Part shown: positions 54,570 to 63,931 of the stretch, piece by piece
Position numbering within the stretch: the stretch's first letter is position 1
Layout of the letters: every line of letters begins with the position of its first letter
Position numbers and translations under genes: made by a program
The notes under the pieces: model-generated
The model's database searches: none
What the model saw: only the letters and a program-made list of their open reading frames with translations
What the model was told of the DNA's origin: nothing
Assembly (NCBI GenBank): GCA_964593725.1
Contig: CAZQJS010000001.1
Location: 47,223-111,222, forward strand
Direction: 5' to 3'
DNA length: 64,000 nucleotides
Source of the DNA: JAIOSM01 sp964593725
Lineage (GTDB): Bacteria > Desulfobacterota > Desulfobacteria > Desulfobacterales > Desulfobacteraceae

Positions 54570-55742
54570 ATGATTGCATATTTTGATATTTTTTCCGGTA
54601 TAAGCGGTGATATGACCCTTGGTGCACTAGTGGATCTGGGTGTTCCTGTTCAATGGATAGAGTCCCGGATGAAATCTATTAATCTGCCCCATGTTAAAAT
54701 AATATCTGAAAATATAAAAAAAAACGGGATCACAGGGAAAAATATTTTTGTTAAATCACCTAATGATCCATTAACCCGAAATTTCAGTGATATAAAGAAA
54801 ATTATATCAGATTCTCCTTTTTCAGACAGGGTAAAAAAATTAAGCCTTGCTGCATTTAAAAAAATTGCAGTGGCAGAAGCCAGAATTCACTCGGAAAAAA
54901 TTGAAAATATTCATTTTCATGAAGTCGGGTCAGTTGATGCCATTGTTGATATTATCGGCTCATTTCTCTGTATTGAGTACCTTGGAATTAATGAAATCCA
55001 TGCATCAGAAATCACCCTTGGCTCAGGATTTACAAGGTGCAGCCATGGAACTTTACCTGTTCCTTCTCCTGCAACCCTTGAAATATTAAAGAAAGTACCG
55101 GTCAAAGGCCGGGAAGCAGCATCTGGCGAACTTGTAACTCCAACCGGAGCTGCCATAATAACCACACTTACTTCCAGTTTTGGCAAAATACCTGGAATGA
55201 CCATCAATCACGTAGGTTATGGTGCAGGGAAAAATAATCCTGATTCTGAAATACCAAATCTGCTTCGTATCATAACAGGTGAATTTAACCAGGCTCAAAA
55301 TGAAATAATTTTTGTAATAGAGACCACAACCGATGACATGTCCCAGGAATTTTCAGGGCATCTTTTCAAGAAATTGTTTGCTATTGGCGCACTGGATGTA
55401 TGCCATATCCCGGTTCAAATGAAAAAAAACCGGCCTGGTATACGACTTGAAGTGCTATGCAGAAAAATTGATCTTGAAAAAATGATCGATCTTATTTTTA
55501 ATGAAAGCTCAACCCTTGGGATCAGGTACTATAAGGCAAACCGCATAAAACTTGAACGAAGAATAATAACAGTTAATACAAAATTTGGTAAAATGAAAGC
55601 TAAAAAGATTACAAATTATGACAACACTTTTTCAATTCAGCCTGAATATGAAGAGATGCAACAGGCTGCAGAAAAATATAAAATTCCGTTAAAAAAAGTA
55701 TATAACCAAGTAAATCTTGACATAAATTCATTGAAATTATAA
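54570..55742 (+). CDS. larC: LarC, nickel-pincer cofactor nickel insertase
   Basis: 390 residues. N-terminal YFDIFSGISGDMTLGALVDLGVP, HFHEVGSVDAIVDIIG near 117-132, SGELVTPTGAAI near 190, and the C-terminal TTDDMSQEFSGHLF start of the nickel-binding half. In the Lar pathway LarC (CTP-dependent) puts Ni into the bisthiocarboxylate pyridinium cofactor for lactate racemase-like enzymes. In some species two frames encode it, joined by frameshift; here it is one continuous frame. No larB or larE lies in the window. Confidence 0.92.
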   Translation: MIAYFDIFSGISGDMTLGALVDLGVPVQWIESRMKSINLPHVKIISENIKKNGITGKNIFVKSPNDPLTRNFSDIKKIISDSPFSDRVKKLSLAAFKKIAVAEARIHSEKIENIHFHEVGSVDAIVDIIGSFLCIEYLGINEIHASEITLGSGFTRCSHGTLPVPSPATLEILKKVPVKGREAASGELVTPTGAAIITTLTSSFGKIPGMTINHVGYGAGKNNPDSEIPNLLRIITGEFNQAQNEIIFVIETTTDDMSQEFSGHLFKKLFAIGALDVCHIPVQMKKNRPGIRLEVLCRKIDLEKMIDLIFNESSTLGIRYYKANRIKLERRIITVNTKFGKMKAKKITNYDNTFSIQPEYEEMQQAAEKYKIPLKKVYNQVNLDINSLKL

Positions 55743-55753
55743 AAATTTAGGCT

Positions 55754-56221
55754 ATGGCATTTAAAAATAAAGTGATCATTTTCATAGCAACAGGAGCAGG
55801 TTTAGGAAAAATACCCTTTGCCCCTGGCACATTTGGTACACTTGCAGGTATTTTATTTGTCCTTTTTTTCAAATTCTTAAACCCTTTGAATATGACTTTA
55901 TATGTGGTTATACTGATAATTTTATCAATCTTATTTGCTGATCTTGCAGAAAAAATTTTAAAAACAAAAGATCCAGGCTGCATTGTTATTGATGAAATTG
56001 CAGGATATGTTGTCACCATGACCGGTATTTATCTATCTGTCTATACCATTGTGCTTGGATTTATCATTTTCAGATTATTTGATATTATGAAACCGTTTCC
56101 TGTTAATTATTTTGAAAAAAATTTTAAGGGCGGGCCGGGAATAGTTTTAGATGACCTGGTTGCAGGACTTTTAAGCTCCCTTGTTTTAAGAATTCTTATT
56201 ATCTTTAATATTTTTATTTAG
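55754..56221 (+). CDS. pgpA: PgpA, phosphatidylglycerophosphatase A
   Basis: 155 residues, integral membrane phosphatase for phosphatidylglycerol synthesis. Typical sequence GLGKIPFAPGTFGTLAGI near 17-34, DPGCIVIDEIAGYVV near 75, and RLFDIMKPFP near 108, all known active-site blocks of PgpA. Begins 11 bases after larC and ends 10 bases before recA. Confidence 0.94.
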   Translation: MAFKNKVIIFIATGAGLGKIPFAPGTFGTLAGILFVLFFKFLNPLNMTLYVVILIILSILFADLAEKILKTKDPGCIVIDEIAGYVVTMTGIYLSVYTIVLGFIIFRLFDIMKPFPVNYFEKNFKGGPGIVLDDLVAGLLSSLVLRILIIFNIFI

Positions 56222-56231
56222 GAGAAAATAC

Positions 56232-57281
56232 ATGGATATATCCCAGGAAAAAGAAAATGCCATAAAATCAGCAATGACCCAGATAGACAGGCAATTTGGC
56301 AAAGGATCGATAATGAAACTTGGTGCAAGGGAGATACAGGCAGTCCCGGTGATAAGCTCAGGCTCTCTTGCTTTGGATAAAGCACTTGGTATAGGCGGTT
56401 TTCCAAGAGGCAGAGTCATTGAGATCTATGGACCTGAATCTTCCGGTAAAACAACCCTTGCACTTCACGCAGTTGCAGAAGCCCAGAAAAAGGGAGGAAT
56501 TGCAGCTTTTATAGATGCTGAACATGCTCTTGATGTTGCCTATGCCAAAAAACTTGGTGTGGATACTGACGAACTTCTGGTTTCCCAGCCAGATACTGGA
56601 GAACAGGCCCTTGAAATTGTTGACATGCTTGTTAGAAGCGGTGCAGTCGATATACTGGTTGTTGATTCTGTTGCTGCCCTTGTACCAAGATCGGAAATCG
56701 AAGGGGATATGGGTGATTCCCATATGGGTCTACAGGCAAGATTGATGTCCCAGGCATTAAGAAAACTTACAGGGTCACTTGGCAAGACAAACACTACCCT
56801 GATATTTATCAATCAGATCAGAATGAAAATAGGTGTGGTATACGGTAATCCTGAAACAACAACAGGCGGAAATGCTCTTAAATTTTATGCAACAATCAGA
56901 ATAGAAATCAGAAAAGCACAGGCCATAAAAGAAGGGCAGGATATTATTGGTAACAGAACAAAAGTAAAAGTTGTAAAAAACAAACTTGCTCCTCCCTTTA
57001 AAAGCATTGAATTTGATCTCATGTATGGTGAAGGAATATCAAAGACAGGTGATCTTTTAGACATGGGTGTTAATCTTGATGTTATTGATAAAAGCGGCTC
57101 CTGGTATTCATACAATTCTGAACGAATTGGCCAGGGAAGAGAGAATGTTAAAATTTTCTTTGATGATAATCCTGATCTTTTCATGGAAATTCAGAAAAAA
57201 GTACGTGAAAAATTAGGTATCCCAGCATCTGTAAATGAAGACAACCTGCCTGGCAAAAAAACAGGAAAGGAAAAGCAGTAA
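56232..57281 (+). CDS. recA: RecA, recombinase
   Basis: Strand-exchange ATPase and SOS co-protease. 349 residues, near the usual length. Walker A GPESSGKTT near 66-74, Walker B ILVVDSVAAL near 140, loop L1 with EGDMGDSHMGLQARLMSQALRKLTG, L2 with NQIRMKIGVVYGNPETTTGGNALKFYA. GGAGAAA precedes the ATG. C-terminal tail is basic and Lys-rich rather than acidic. alaS follows, a common order in this phylum (recX is not between them). Confidence 0.98.
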   Translation: MDISQEKENAIKSAMTQIDRQFGKGSIMKLGAREIQAVPVISSGSLALDKALGIGGFPRGRVIEIYGPESSGKTTLALHAVAEAQKKGGIAAFIDAEHALDVAYAKKLGVDTDELLVSQPDTGEQALEIVDMLVRSGAVDILVVDSVAALVPRSEIEGDMGDSHMGLQARLMSQALRKLTGSLGKTNTTLIFINQIRMKIGVVYGNPETTTGGNALKFYATIRIEIRKAQAIKEGQDIIGNRTKVKVVKNKLAPPFKSIEFDLMYGEGISKTGDLLDMGVNLDVIDKSGSWYSYNSERIGQGRENVKIFFDDNPDLFMEIQKKVREKLGIPASVNEDNLPGKKTGKEKQ

Positions 57282-57323
57282 ATAAATAAGTTATTAAAAG
57301 TTATCAAATTTTAGGAGTGATCC

Positions 57324-59942
57324 ATGACAGGGAATGAAGCCCGGAAAATTTTCATTGAATACTTTAGAAAACATAATCACAAAAATGTTAGAAGTGCATC
57401 CCTCGTGCCTGATAATGATCCGACATTACTCTTTACAAATGCCGGCATGGTGCAGTTTAAACGGATATTTACCGGAGATGAAAAAAGAGACTATTCAAGG
57501 GCGGTAACTTCCCAGAAATGTGTCCGTGCAGGCGGCAAACATAATGACCTTGAAAATGTAGGCTATACTGCAAGGCATCATACTTTTTTTGAAATGCTTG
57601 GTAATTTTTCCTTTGGTGAATACTTTAAAGAAAAGGCTGTTGAGTTTGCCTGGGATCTTTTAACAAACGGCTACGGACTTGATTCTTCCAAACTCTGGGT
57701 CTCAGTATACCTTGATGATGACGAAGCCTATGAGCTGTGGAGGGATAAGGTAGGTGTCCCGGAAGAGAGAATTGTGAGACTTGGGGAAGAAGAAAATTTC
57801 TGGTCAATGGGTGATACAGGCCCTTGCGGCCCATGCAGTGAAATTCATATTGACCGTGGCAGGGAGTATGGCTGTGACAGAGATGACTGTGCAGTGGGAT
57901 GTGAATGCGACAGGTATCTTGAACTCTGGAACCTTGTCTTCATGCAGTTTGAAAAAGATGAAACAGGGAACATGAAACCATTGCCAAAACCATCAATTGA
58001 TACAGGACTTGGCCTGGAAAGAATAGTATCTGTTCTGCAGGATGCTAAAACCAATTATGAAACCGATCTTTTTATCCCCATAATGGAAAGAGTTGAACAG
58101 CTCTGCGGCAAAGAAACATATGAATCCAGAAGCACAGAAGTTGCCATGAAAGTCATTGCAGATCATTCAAGGGCCGCAGCATTTTTAATCGCCGATGGTG
58201 TACTGCCATCCAACGAGGGCAGAGGTTATGTACTTAGAAGAATCATAAGAAGAGCCATAAGATATGGCAGAAACCTTGGCTTGAAAAAACCTTTTTTACA
58301 CAACACAATTGAAATAGTATTTGATATCATGCAAGATGCTTATCCTGAATTAAAAGAGTCATCTTCTTTTATTTTTAATGTTGTTGGAAATGAAGAAAAT
58401 CAGTTTCTTGAAACCCTTGACAATGGAATTAAGCTTCTTGACGATTCAATAGAGAAACTTAAAAAAGAGAAAAAAAATATTATTCCGGGTGATTTGATTT
58501 TTAAACTTTATGACACCTTTGGCTTCCCGGTTGATATCATCCAGGATGTAGTGAAAGATATGGATTTTAAGCTTGATATTGAAGGTTTCAGCCAGGCCAT
58601 GGATGAACAGAAAAAAAGATCAAAAACCAGGACTAAATTTCAAGGCACAATGGATGCCTATAAAAGCCTTACAAAAAAAGGCATAAAAACAAAATTTTCA
58701 GGGTATACAAAACTTAAAGACAAATCAGATATTTTATTAATTGTAAAAAAAGGTGAAAGAAAAAATTCAGCTGTAAAAGGAGATAATATCGAGATTATCA
58801 CTGCTGCCACACCGTTTTATGCAGAATCCGGCGGGCAGGCAGGAGATTGCGGCTTTATATATAATGACAAATGTAAAATCAGAATCGATTTCACTTTTTC
58901 TGATCCATCGGGTATATCAATACATGGAGGAAAAGTTGAGCAGGGCGTGGTTTCAGTCAATGAAGCAGTCAGTTTAGAGGTCCATGAATCCAAAAGAAAA
59001 AGCACTGAAAATAATCATACTGTGACCCATATTCTTCACTATGCATTGAGAACAGTTTTGGGAGATCATGTAAAACAGTCTGGTTCTCTGGTTACTTCAG
59101 ATAAATTAAGGTTTGATTTTACACATTTTTCTGGAATAAGCGATAATGAAATTGAACAGGTTGTTAAACTTGTAAACCAAAAAATACGTGAAAACCATAT
59201 TGTCAATACAACTCTAATGGATATGGACGAAGCTGTGAAATCCGGTGCAACTGCTCTTTTTGAAGAAAAGTATGGTGATGTTGTAAGGGTGGTAACAATT
59301 GGAGACTTCAGTAAAGAGCTGTGCGGTGGAACACACACAGAGAAAACCGGTAATATCGGCCTTTTTAAAATATTATCCCAGGAAAGCATTGCCTCTGGCG
59401 TGAGACGTATTGAGGCTGTCACCGGTGAAAGTGCAGTAAGTGAAATGGTCCTGGATTCAATGCTTTTAAAACAGGCTGGTGCTGCCCTGAAGGATTTAAA
59501 AGAAAACATTCCTGCAAAGATCAATTCCATAATAGATGAAAAGAAACAATTACAAAAAGAGATACAGGGTTTAAAAGCCAAACTTGCTTCAAGATTTGTG
59601 GACAATATTGAGAAAGAGATTAAAACCATAAATGGTATTAAGGTTATTTCCAAAAAAGTTGAAATTGAAAATCCACCCCAATTGCGGGAACTTGCAGATA
59701 AATTCAAAACAAAGATTAAATCTGGTGTTATTCTTCTGGGTGCTGAATCAAAAGGAAAAGCTTTATTGATCTGTGTTGTTACAGATGATCTTTTAAATCA
59801 ATATAAAGCAGGGGATATTGTAAAAAGAGCTGCTTCTTTTGTAGGCGGCGGCGGGGGAGGGCGGCCTGATATGGCCCAGGCAGGAGGCCCTGACTCCGGC
59901 AATATTGCACAGGCATTATTATCCATATATGATTTAATTTAA
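57324..59942 (+). CDS. alaS: AlaS, alanyl-tRNA synthetase
   Basis: 872 residues, full size. Class II catalytic core at 1-240 (SASLVPDNDPTLLFTNAGMVQFK; the insert with Cys pairs CDRDDCAVGCEC near 190), tRNA-recognition region, editing domain with zinc ligands in HTVTHILHYALR and CGGTHTEKTG (near 560 and 660), and the C-Ala part ending with GGGGGGRPDMAQAGG. AGGAG stands before the ATG. Its stop overlaps the start of the yejB-like gene by one base (TAATG). Confidence 0.98.
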   Translation: MTGNEARKIFIEYFRKHNHKNVRSASLVPDNDPTLLFTNAGMVQFKRIFTGDEKRDYSRAVTSQKCVRAGGKHNDLENVGYTARHHTFFEMLGNFSFGEYFKEKAVEFAWDLLTNGYGLDSSKLWVSVYLDDDEAYELWRDKVGVPEERIVRLGEEENFWSMGDTGPCGPCSEIHIDRGREYGCDRDDCAVGCECDRYLELWNLVFMQFEKDETGNMKPLPKPSIDTGLGLERIVSVLQDAKTNYETDLFIPIMERVEQLCGKETYESRSTEVAMKVIADHSRAAAFLIADGVLPSNEGRGYVLRRIIRRAIRYGRNLGLKKPFLHNTIEIVFDIMQDAYPELKESSSFIFNVVGNEENQFLETLDNGIKLLDDSIEKLKKEKKNIIPGDLIFKLYDTFGFPVDIIQDVVKDMDFKLDIEGFSQAMDEQKKRSKTRTKFQGTMDAYKSLTKKGIKTKFSGYTKLKDKSDILLIVKKGERKNSAVKGDNIEIITAATPFYAESGGQAGDCGFIYNDKCKIRIDFTFSDPSGISIHGGKVEQGVVSVNEAVSLEVHESKRKSTENNHTVTHILHYALRTVLGDHVKQSGSLVTSDKLRFDFTHFSGISDNEIEQVVKLVNQKIRENHIVNTTLMDMDEAVKSGATALFEEKYGDVVRVVTIGDFSKELCGGTHTEKTGNIGLFKILSQESIASGVRRIEAVTGESAVSEMVLDSMLLKQAGAALKDLKENIPAKINSIIDEKKQLQKEIQGLKAKLASRFVDNIEKEIKTINGIKVISKKVEIENPPQLRELADKFKTKIKSGVILLGAESKGKALLICVVTDDLLNQYKAGDIVKRAASFVGGGGGGRPDMAQAGGPDSGNIAQALLSIYDLI

Positions 59943-60955
59943 TGGCAGCATATTTTATAAGACGTATTCTTCTTATTATCCCGACATTTATCGGTATTAC
60001 AATTATGGTTTTCACCATTACCAGATTTGTACCAGGGGGACCGGTTGAAAGAGCCATTTCCAATGCAAGGCAGATGCAGGCCAAAGGGTCTATACAAAGC
60101 TTTGGTGATCAGCCGTTGTCAGAAGATCAGATAAAAATGCTTAAACAGTATTATGGTTTTGACAAACCAATTCTTACAAGTTACGTGGAATGGCTTTTTA
60201 AAGTTTTAAAGGGTGATCTTGGAAGATCCACCAGATATTATGATCCGGTTCTTTCCATGATTATGGAAAGAATACCCATCTCACTTTATTTTGGAGTATT
60301 AAGCTTAATATTGATTTATGGTATATGTATTCCTCTTGGCATTGCCAAGGCAATCCGGCATAAATCCACCTTTGATAATATAAGTTCCATAATAATTTTT
60401 TCAGGGTATGCCATTCCCGGATGGGTTGCAGGTGTAATTATGCTTGTGTTTTTTGCCTCAAAATCAAGCATTTTCCCACTGGGCGGTTTTACATCTGATC
60501 TTTTTTTTGAGATGAGTTTTTATGAAAAAACAGTTGATATTATCCGGCATACTGTTTTACCACTTTTCTCATATATTATCGGCTCCTTTACCATAATGAC
60601 ACTTCTGATGAAAAATACTCTCATGGATAATCTTTCAAGTGATTATGTCAGGACAGCCATTGCAAAGGGATTGTCCTTTAAAAAAGCAGTTTTTTCCCAT
60701 GCACTTCAAAACAGCCTTATTCCAATTGCAACAAGTTTTGGTAATAATATATCAATACTGTTAATGGGTTCTTTTCTCATTGAGAAAGTTTTTAATATTA
60801 ACGGCATGGGGCTTCTTGGTTATGAATCTGTTGTTGACCGGGATTACCCGGTTGTCATGGGTATCCTTGTTATATCATCCCTTCTTTTTATGCTGGGTAA
60901 TATTCTATCTGATATCTGTGTGGCAATTGTTGATCCCAGGGTGAGGTTTAAATAA
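59942..60955 (+). CDS. Peptide ABC transporter permease (YejB/DppB type)
   Basis: 337 residues, six-helix permease. Begins YFIRRILLIIPTFIGITIMVF and has the DppB EAA-like loop DYVRTAIAKGLSFKKAVFSHALQNSLIP near 235-262. The insertion after helix 1 (GGPVERAISNARQM, SFGDQPLSEDQIKMLKQYYGFDKP) fits the YejB group more than OppB. Coupled by TAATG to alaS upstream and followed by its YejE-like partner. Confidence 0.9.
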   Translation: MAAYFIRRILLIIPTFIGITIMVFTITRFVPGGPVERAISNARQMQAKGSIQSFGDQPLSEDQIKMLKQYYGFDKPILTSYVEWLFKVLKGDLGRSTRYYDPVLSMIMERIPISLYFGVLSLILIYGICIPLGIAKAIRHKSTFDNISSIIIFSGYAIPGWVAGVIMLVFFASKSSIFPLGGFTSDLFFEMSFYEKTVDIIRHTVLPLFSYIIGSFTIMTLLMKNTLMDNLSSDYVRTAIAKGLSFKKAVFSHALQNSLIPIATSFGNNISILLMGSFLIEKVFNINGMGLLGYESVVDRDYPVVMGILVISSLLFMLGNILSDICVAIVDPRVRFK

Positions 60956-60974
60956 TTTTCAGGGAGATCTTTTT

Positions 60975-62024
60975 ATGGAATTTTTTATGGGGTATGAATT
61001 TAAAAAAAAAATTCAACGTTTTAAATCCATAAAAAGAGGATACTACTCTTTTATTGCAATTTTATTAATGATAGGTATCTCATTCTTTGCAGAACTTTTT
61101 ATAAACTCCAGAGCTCTTATTGTCTACTACAATAAAACCTTATATTTCCCAACATACCAGGATATGATCCCAGGAAAAACCTTTGGCCTCAATTACGAAT
61201 ATGAAACAAATTACAGGGATCTTAAAAAAAAATTTAAAAATGAACATGATAATAATTTTGTTATAATGCCTGTTGTGCCCTATAATGCCTTTGAAAATGA
61301 TTTAAAGGTTGACAGGTTTCCGCCATTTGCACCATCCTTTAAAGAAAGGCATTTTCTTGGAACTGACAATGTTGGACGGGACGTACTTGCAAGGCTTGTT
61401 TATGGTTTCAGAATTGCAATTATCTTCTCAATTCTTCTTCTTTTTTTAAATTATTCCATTGGCATCAGTATTGGATGTACAATGGGATATTTTGGAGGGA
61501 AATTTGACCTGATTTTCCAGAGGATAATTGAAATATGGAGTAATATCCCTTTTTTATATGTAATAATTATTATCTCTTCCATTGTGGTGCCGGGTTTTAT
61601 GATTTTACTTTTAATAATGGCATTTTTCCAATGGATTCAAATCACCTGGGTGATGAGAACCCTTACCTATAAAGAAAAAGAACGTGAATATGTCCTTGCC
61701 ATACGTTCCCTTGGTGCATCCCATTCAAGGATAATATTTAACCATATAATTCCTAATACTATCTCTGTTATTGTAACCTATGCACCATTTGCAATTTCCG
61801 GCGGTATTGTTGCCCTGACTTCACTTGATTATCTTGGCTTCGGCCTGCAGGTGCCAACTCCATCCTTTGGTGAATTATTATCCCAGGGCTGGCATAACAT
61901 GGATGCATGGTGGATATCTGTTTCAGTGGTAGCTGCACTTGTTATAACTTTAATGACTGTCACGTTTGCCGGCGAAGGCATAAGGGAAGCCTTTGATCCA
62001 AAACTTTATTCTATCTTTGAATAG
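60975..62024 (+). CDS. Peptide ABC transporter permease (YejE type)
   Basis: 349 residues. A long segment between helix 1 and the core (about 45-125, with PVVPYNAFENDLKVDRFPPFAPS) and the DppC hallmark HFLGTDNVGRDVLARLVYGFRIA near 127-147 identify YejE. EAA loop EREYVLAIRSLGASHSRIIFNHIIPN near 235-260. With the YejB-like protein it would form the channel of a dipeptide, oligopeptide or microcin-C-type importer. Neither a binding protein (YejA) nor an ATPase (YejF) gene follows, so these must be elsewhere. GGGAG lies at 60962-60966. Confidence 0.9.
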   Translation: MEFFMGYEFKKKIQRFKSIKRGYYSFIAILLMIGISFFAELFINSRALIVYYNKTLYFPTYQDMIPGKTFGLNYEYETNYRDLKKKFKNEHDNNFVIMPVVPYNAFENDLKVDRFPPFAPSFKERHFLGTDNVGRDVLARLVYGFRIAIIFSILLLFLNYSIGISIGCTMGYFGGKFDLIFQRIIEIWSNIPFLYVIIIISSIVVPGFMILLLIMAFFQWIQITWVMRTLTYKEKEREYVLAIRSLGASHSRIIFNHIIPNTISVIVTYAPFAISGGIVALTSLDYLGFGLQVPTPSFGELLSQGWHNMDAWWISVSVVAALVITLMTVTFAGEGIREAFDPKLYSIFE

Positions 62025-62132
62025 AGTTTTGATTAAGATCTTGTTTTCATGATGATCCTGTGGTATTCTTAACAGAATCATTCGTAAAATTCGTATGTTA
62101 TAAAAGATTACAAAACAGATGGGAGAAAACCA

Positions 62133-62357
62133 ATGCCGAATTATCCTACCAAAGAGACCAGGGTAAAAGTAAAGCTTGTCAATGGTGGTCTTTTAACCGG
62201 AGTTATAAATACAGTTGGATATGACAGGCTTTCAGATTATATTGAAAAAAACGGATCAACCTTTCTGAAAATTTATAAAGCATCGGTGACCGGAAGTGAA
62301 AACACTACAATAATTTTAAATAAAGCAAACGTCCTTTATATTATACCTGTTGAATAA
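62133..62357 (+). CDS. Small beta-rich protein, Sm/SH3-like pattern, function unknown
   Basis: 74 residues. The strand pattern VKVKLVNGGLLTGVINTVGYDRLSDYIEK, FLKIYKASV and IILNKANVLYIIPV suggests a small five-strand barrel, and it resembles the short proteins known as DUF6812 (from memory). It lacks the Hfq Sm2 (YKHAI-like) signature, so it is not Hfq. A GGGAG site precedes the ATG. Stands alone between yejE and the phospholipase-D gene. Confidence 0.65.
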   Translation: MPNYPTKETRVKVKLVNGGLLTGVINTVGYDRLSDYIEKNGSTFLKIYKASVTGSENTTIILNKANVLYIIPVE

Positions 62358-62455
62358 CCAACCTTGTTATAATTTTTTTTGTTCAATCCAAATCATATAC
62401 AAATATTGAATATGGCTTTTAAAATCAGGCAGTTTTGTGGTATAAAATTTAAATT

Positions 62456-63853
62456 ATGAGACGCTTTATAATATTAATTATGATACTATTCAGTCTGTCC
62501 GGCTGTTCCCTCGGGCAAAGAACCATAAGGTATGATATTGCATCCCTTGCAAAGGATCATACAATCGGAATTGTTTCAAACCCTTTTTCAGCTGCTGGCT
62601 CATTATTATCACGCATTAAAATATTTACCACGGAAACACTCTGGAGAATGCATCTGGATTTCTTCTGTTATCCGTTTTTAAGCTCTAAAATCCCTCCTGT
62701 TTCAGACAAAAGAGAATATTTCAATAAACAGCAATTCAATAAATGGCTTGATGGAAAAACCGGCGGGCCTGTTAAGGGAAATGTCAGGATTTTATTATCC
62801 GGAGAGAGCTTTTTTCCTGTACTTGAACAGAATATTCAAAAAGCAGAAAAATATATTAATATATCAACATATATTTTTGATAATGATCAATATGGACTTT
62901 TCTTTGCTGACCTTCTTAAAAAAAAATCTAAGAAAATTAGTGTTAAAGTGATATCAGACATGTTGGGTAGTGTTGTTGCATGGGAGATTTCCGACGAAAA
63001 ACAAGGCAAGTCCAAAGGGGTAAGTCCTGATATCTTTTCATATTTAACTGACAATTCCGATGTCAGGATCAGAAGGAGCAGGAATATCTGGCTTGCTTCT
63101 GATCATACAAAAATGATCATTATTGATGGGAAAAAAGTCTTTTTTGGCGGTATGAACATAGGAAATGAGTACCGGTATGAATGGCGGGATTCCATGTTTG
63201 AGGTAACAGGAGATCTTACTGAAAAATTTCAGAAAGTATTTAACCACTCCTGGTATAAATACAGCTTTTGTGGCGATTTAGTAAGTTTTTTCAGCAATAA
63301 ATTTCATTATAAAAAAAAGAATAAAGATAATGGAGCTAAAAATTTTCATATCTTAAGAACAACTTCATACAGGCATGATATTTATAATGCTCAGATTGAA
63401 GCTGCAAGGCGTGCAAAAAATCATATTTTTGTTGAAAATCCATATATATGGAATGAAGCTTTTTTATATGAACTATGTGCTGCAAGGAATCGTGGTGTTG
63501 ATGTCCGTGTTACAATCCCTGGAATATTTGATGCAAAAACCTTTTCAGGCATTAACAAAAGGGTTGCCAACACACTTTTGAAATATGGTGTTAGAATCTT
63601 TATATATCCTGGTGTGTCACATATTAAAGCCGCTTCTTTTGATGACTGGGTCTGTTTTGGCACAGCCAACTTTGATGATTTAAGCTTTCATAAAAACAAT
63701 GAAATCAACCTTGCAACATCAGACCCTGAATTTGTTCAAAAATTCAAACAGGATATCCTGATAAATGGTCAAATTCAATCTTCAGAACTTAAAGATTTTT
63801 TTCAGATTGAACTTACTGACTGGATAACCCATGGACTTAAGGACTATTTTTAA
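62456..63853 (+). CDS. Phospholipase-D-superfamily lipoprotein (cardiolipin-synthase-like)
   Basis: 465 residues. Lipoprotein signal with lipobox LSGC at about residues 14-17. Two HKD boxes: HTKMIIIDGKKVFFGGMNIGNEY near 218, and HIKAASFDDWVCFGTANFD near 390, the second ending N-F-D-D as in cardiolipin synthases. Unlike ClsA/ClsB the protein is lipid-anchored on the outside of the inner membrane or at the outer membrane, so it could remodel surface phospholipids. Monocistronic by position; an intrinsic terminator for the opposite-strand tRNA gene lies downstream. Confidence 0.87.
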   Translation: MRRFIILIMILFSLSGCSLGQRTIRYDIASLAKDHTIGIVSNPFSAAGSLLSRIKIFTTETLWRMHLDFFCYPFLSSKIPPVSDKREYFNKQQFNKWLDGKTGGPVKGNVRILLSGESFFPVLEQNIQKAEKYINISTYIFDNDQYGLFFADLLKKKSKKISVKVISDMLGSVVAWEISDEKQGKSKGVSPDIFSYLTDNSDVRIRRSRNIWLASDHTKMIIIDGKKVFFGGMNIGNEYRYEWRDSMFEVTGDLTEKFQKVFNHSWYKYSFCGDLVSFFSNKFHYKKKNKDNGAKNFHILRTTSYRHDIYNAQIEAARRAKNHIFVENPYIWNEAFLYELCAARNRGVDVRVTIPGIFDAKTFSGINKRVANTLLKYGVRIFIYPGVSHIKAASFDDWVCFGTANFDDLSFHKNNEINLATSDPEFVQKFKQDILINGQIQSSELKDFFQIELTDWITHGLKDYF

Positions 63854-63885
63854 TAATTCAAATCTTCTAATATGAATGGCAGGTC

Positions 63886-63919
63886 AAAAAAAGGGGCAGT
63901 GTGTTAAACACTGAACCCC
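63886..63919 (-). terminator. Intrinsic terminator of the initiator tRNA gene
   Basis: On the minus strand a hairpin (GGGG and CAGTGT arms pairing with ACACTG and CCCC, 63893-63919, with a two-base bulge) is followed by seven T residues (63886-63892). It lies 12 bases past the tRNA 3' end. It might also slow plus-strand transcription from the phospholipase-D gene, but no T run follows on that side. Confidence 0.75.
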
Positions 63920-63931
63920 TTGTTGTTAATT

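Noticed and set aside
62133..62357. Small protein as Hfq
   Set aside because: The Sm2 signature is absent and the sequence has no Hfq-like N-terminal helix.
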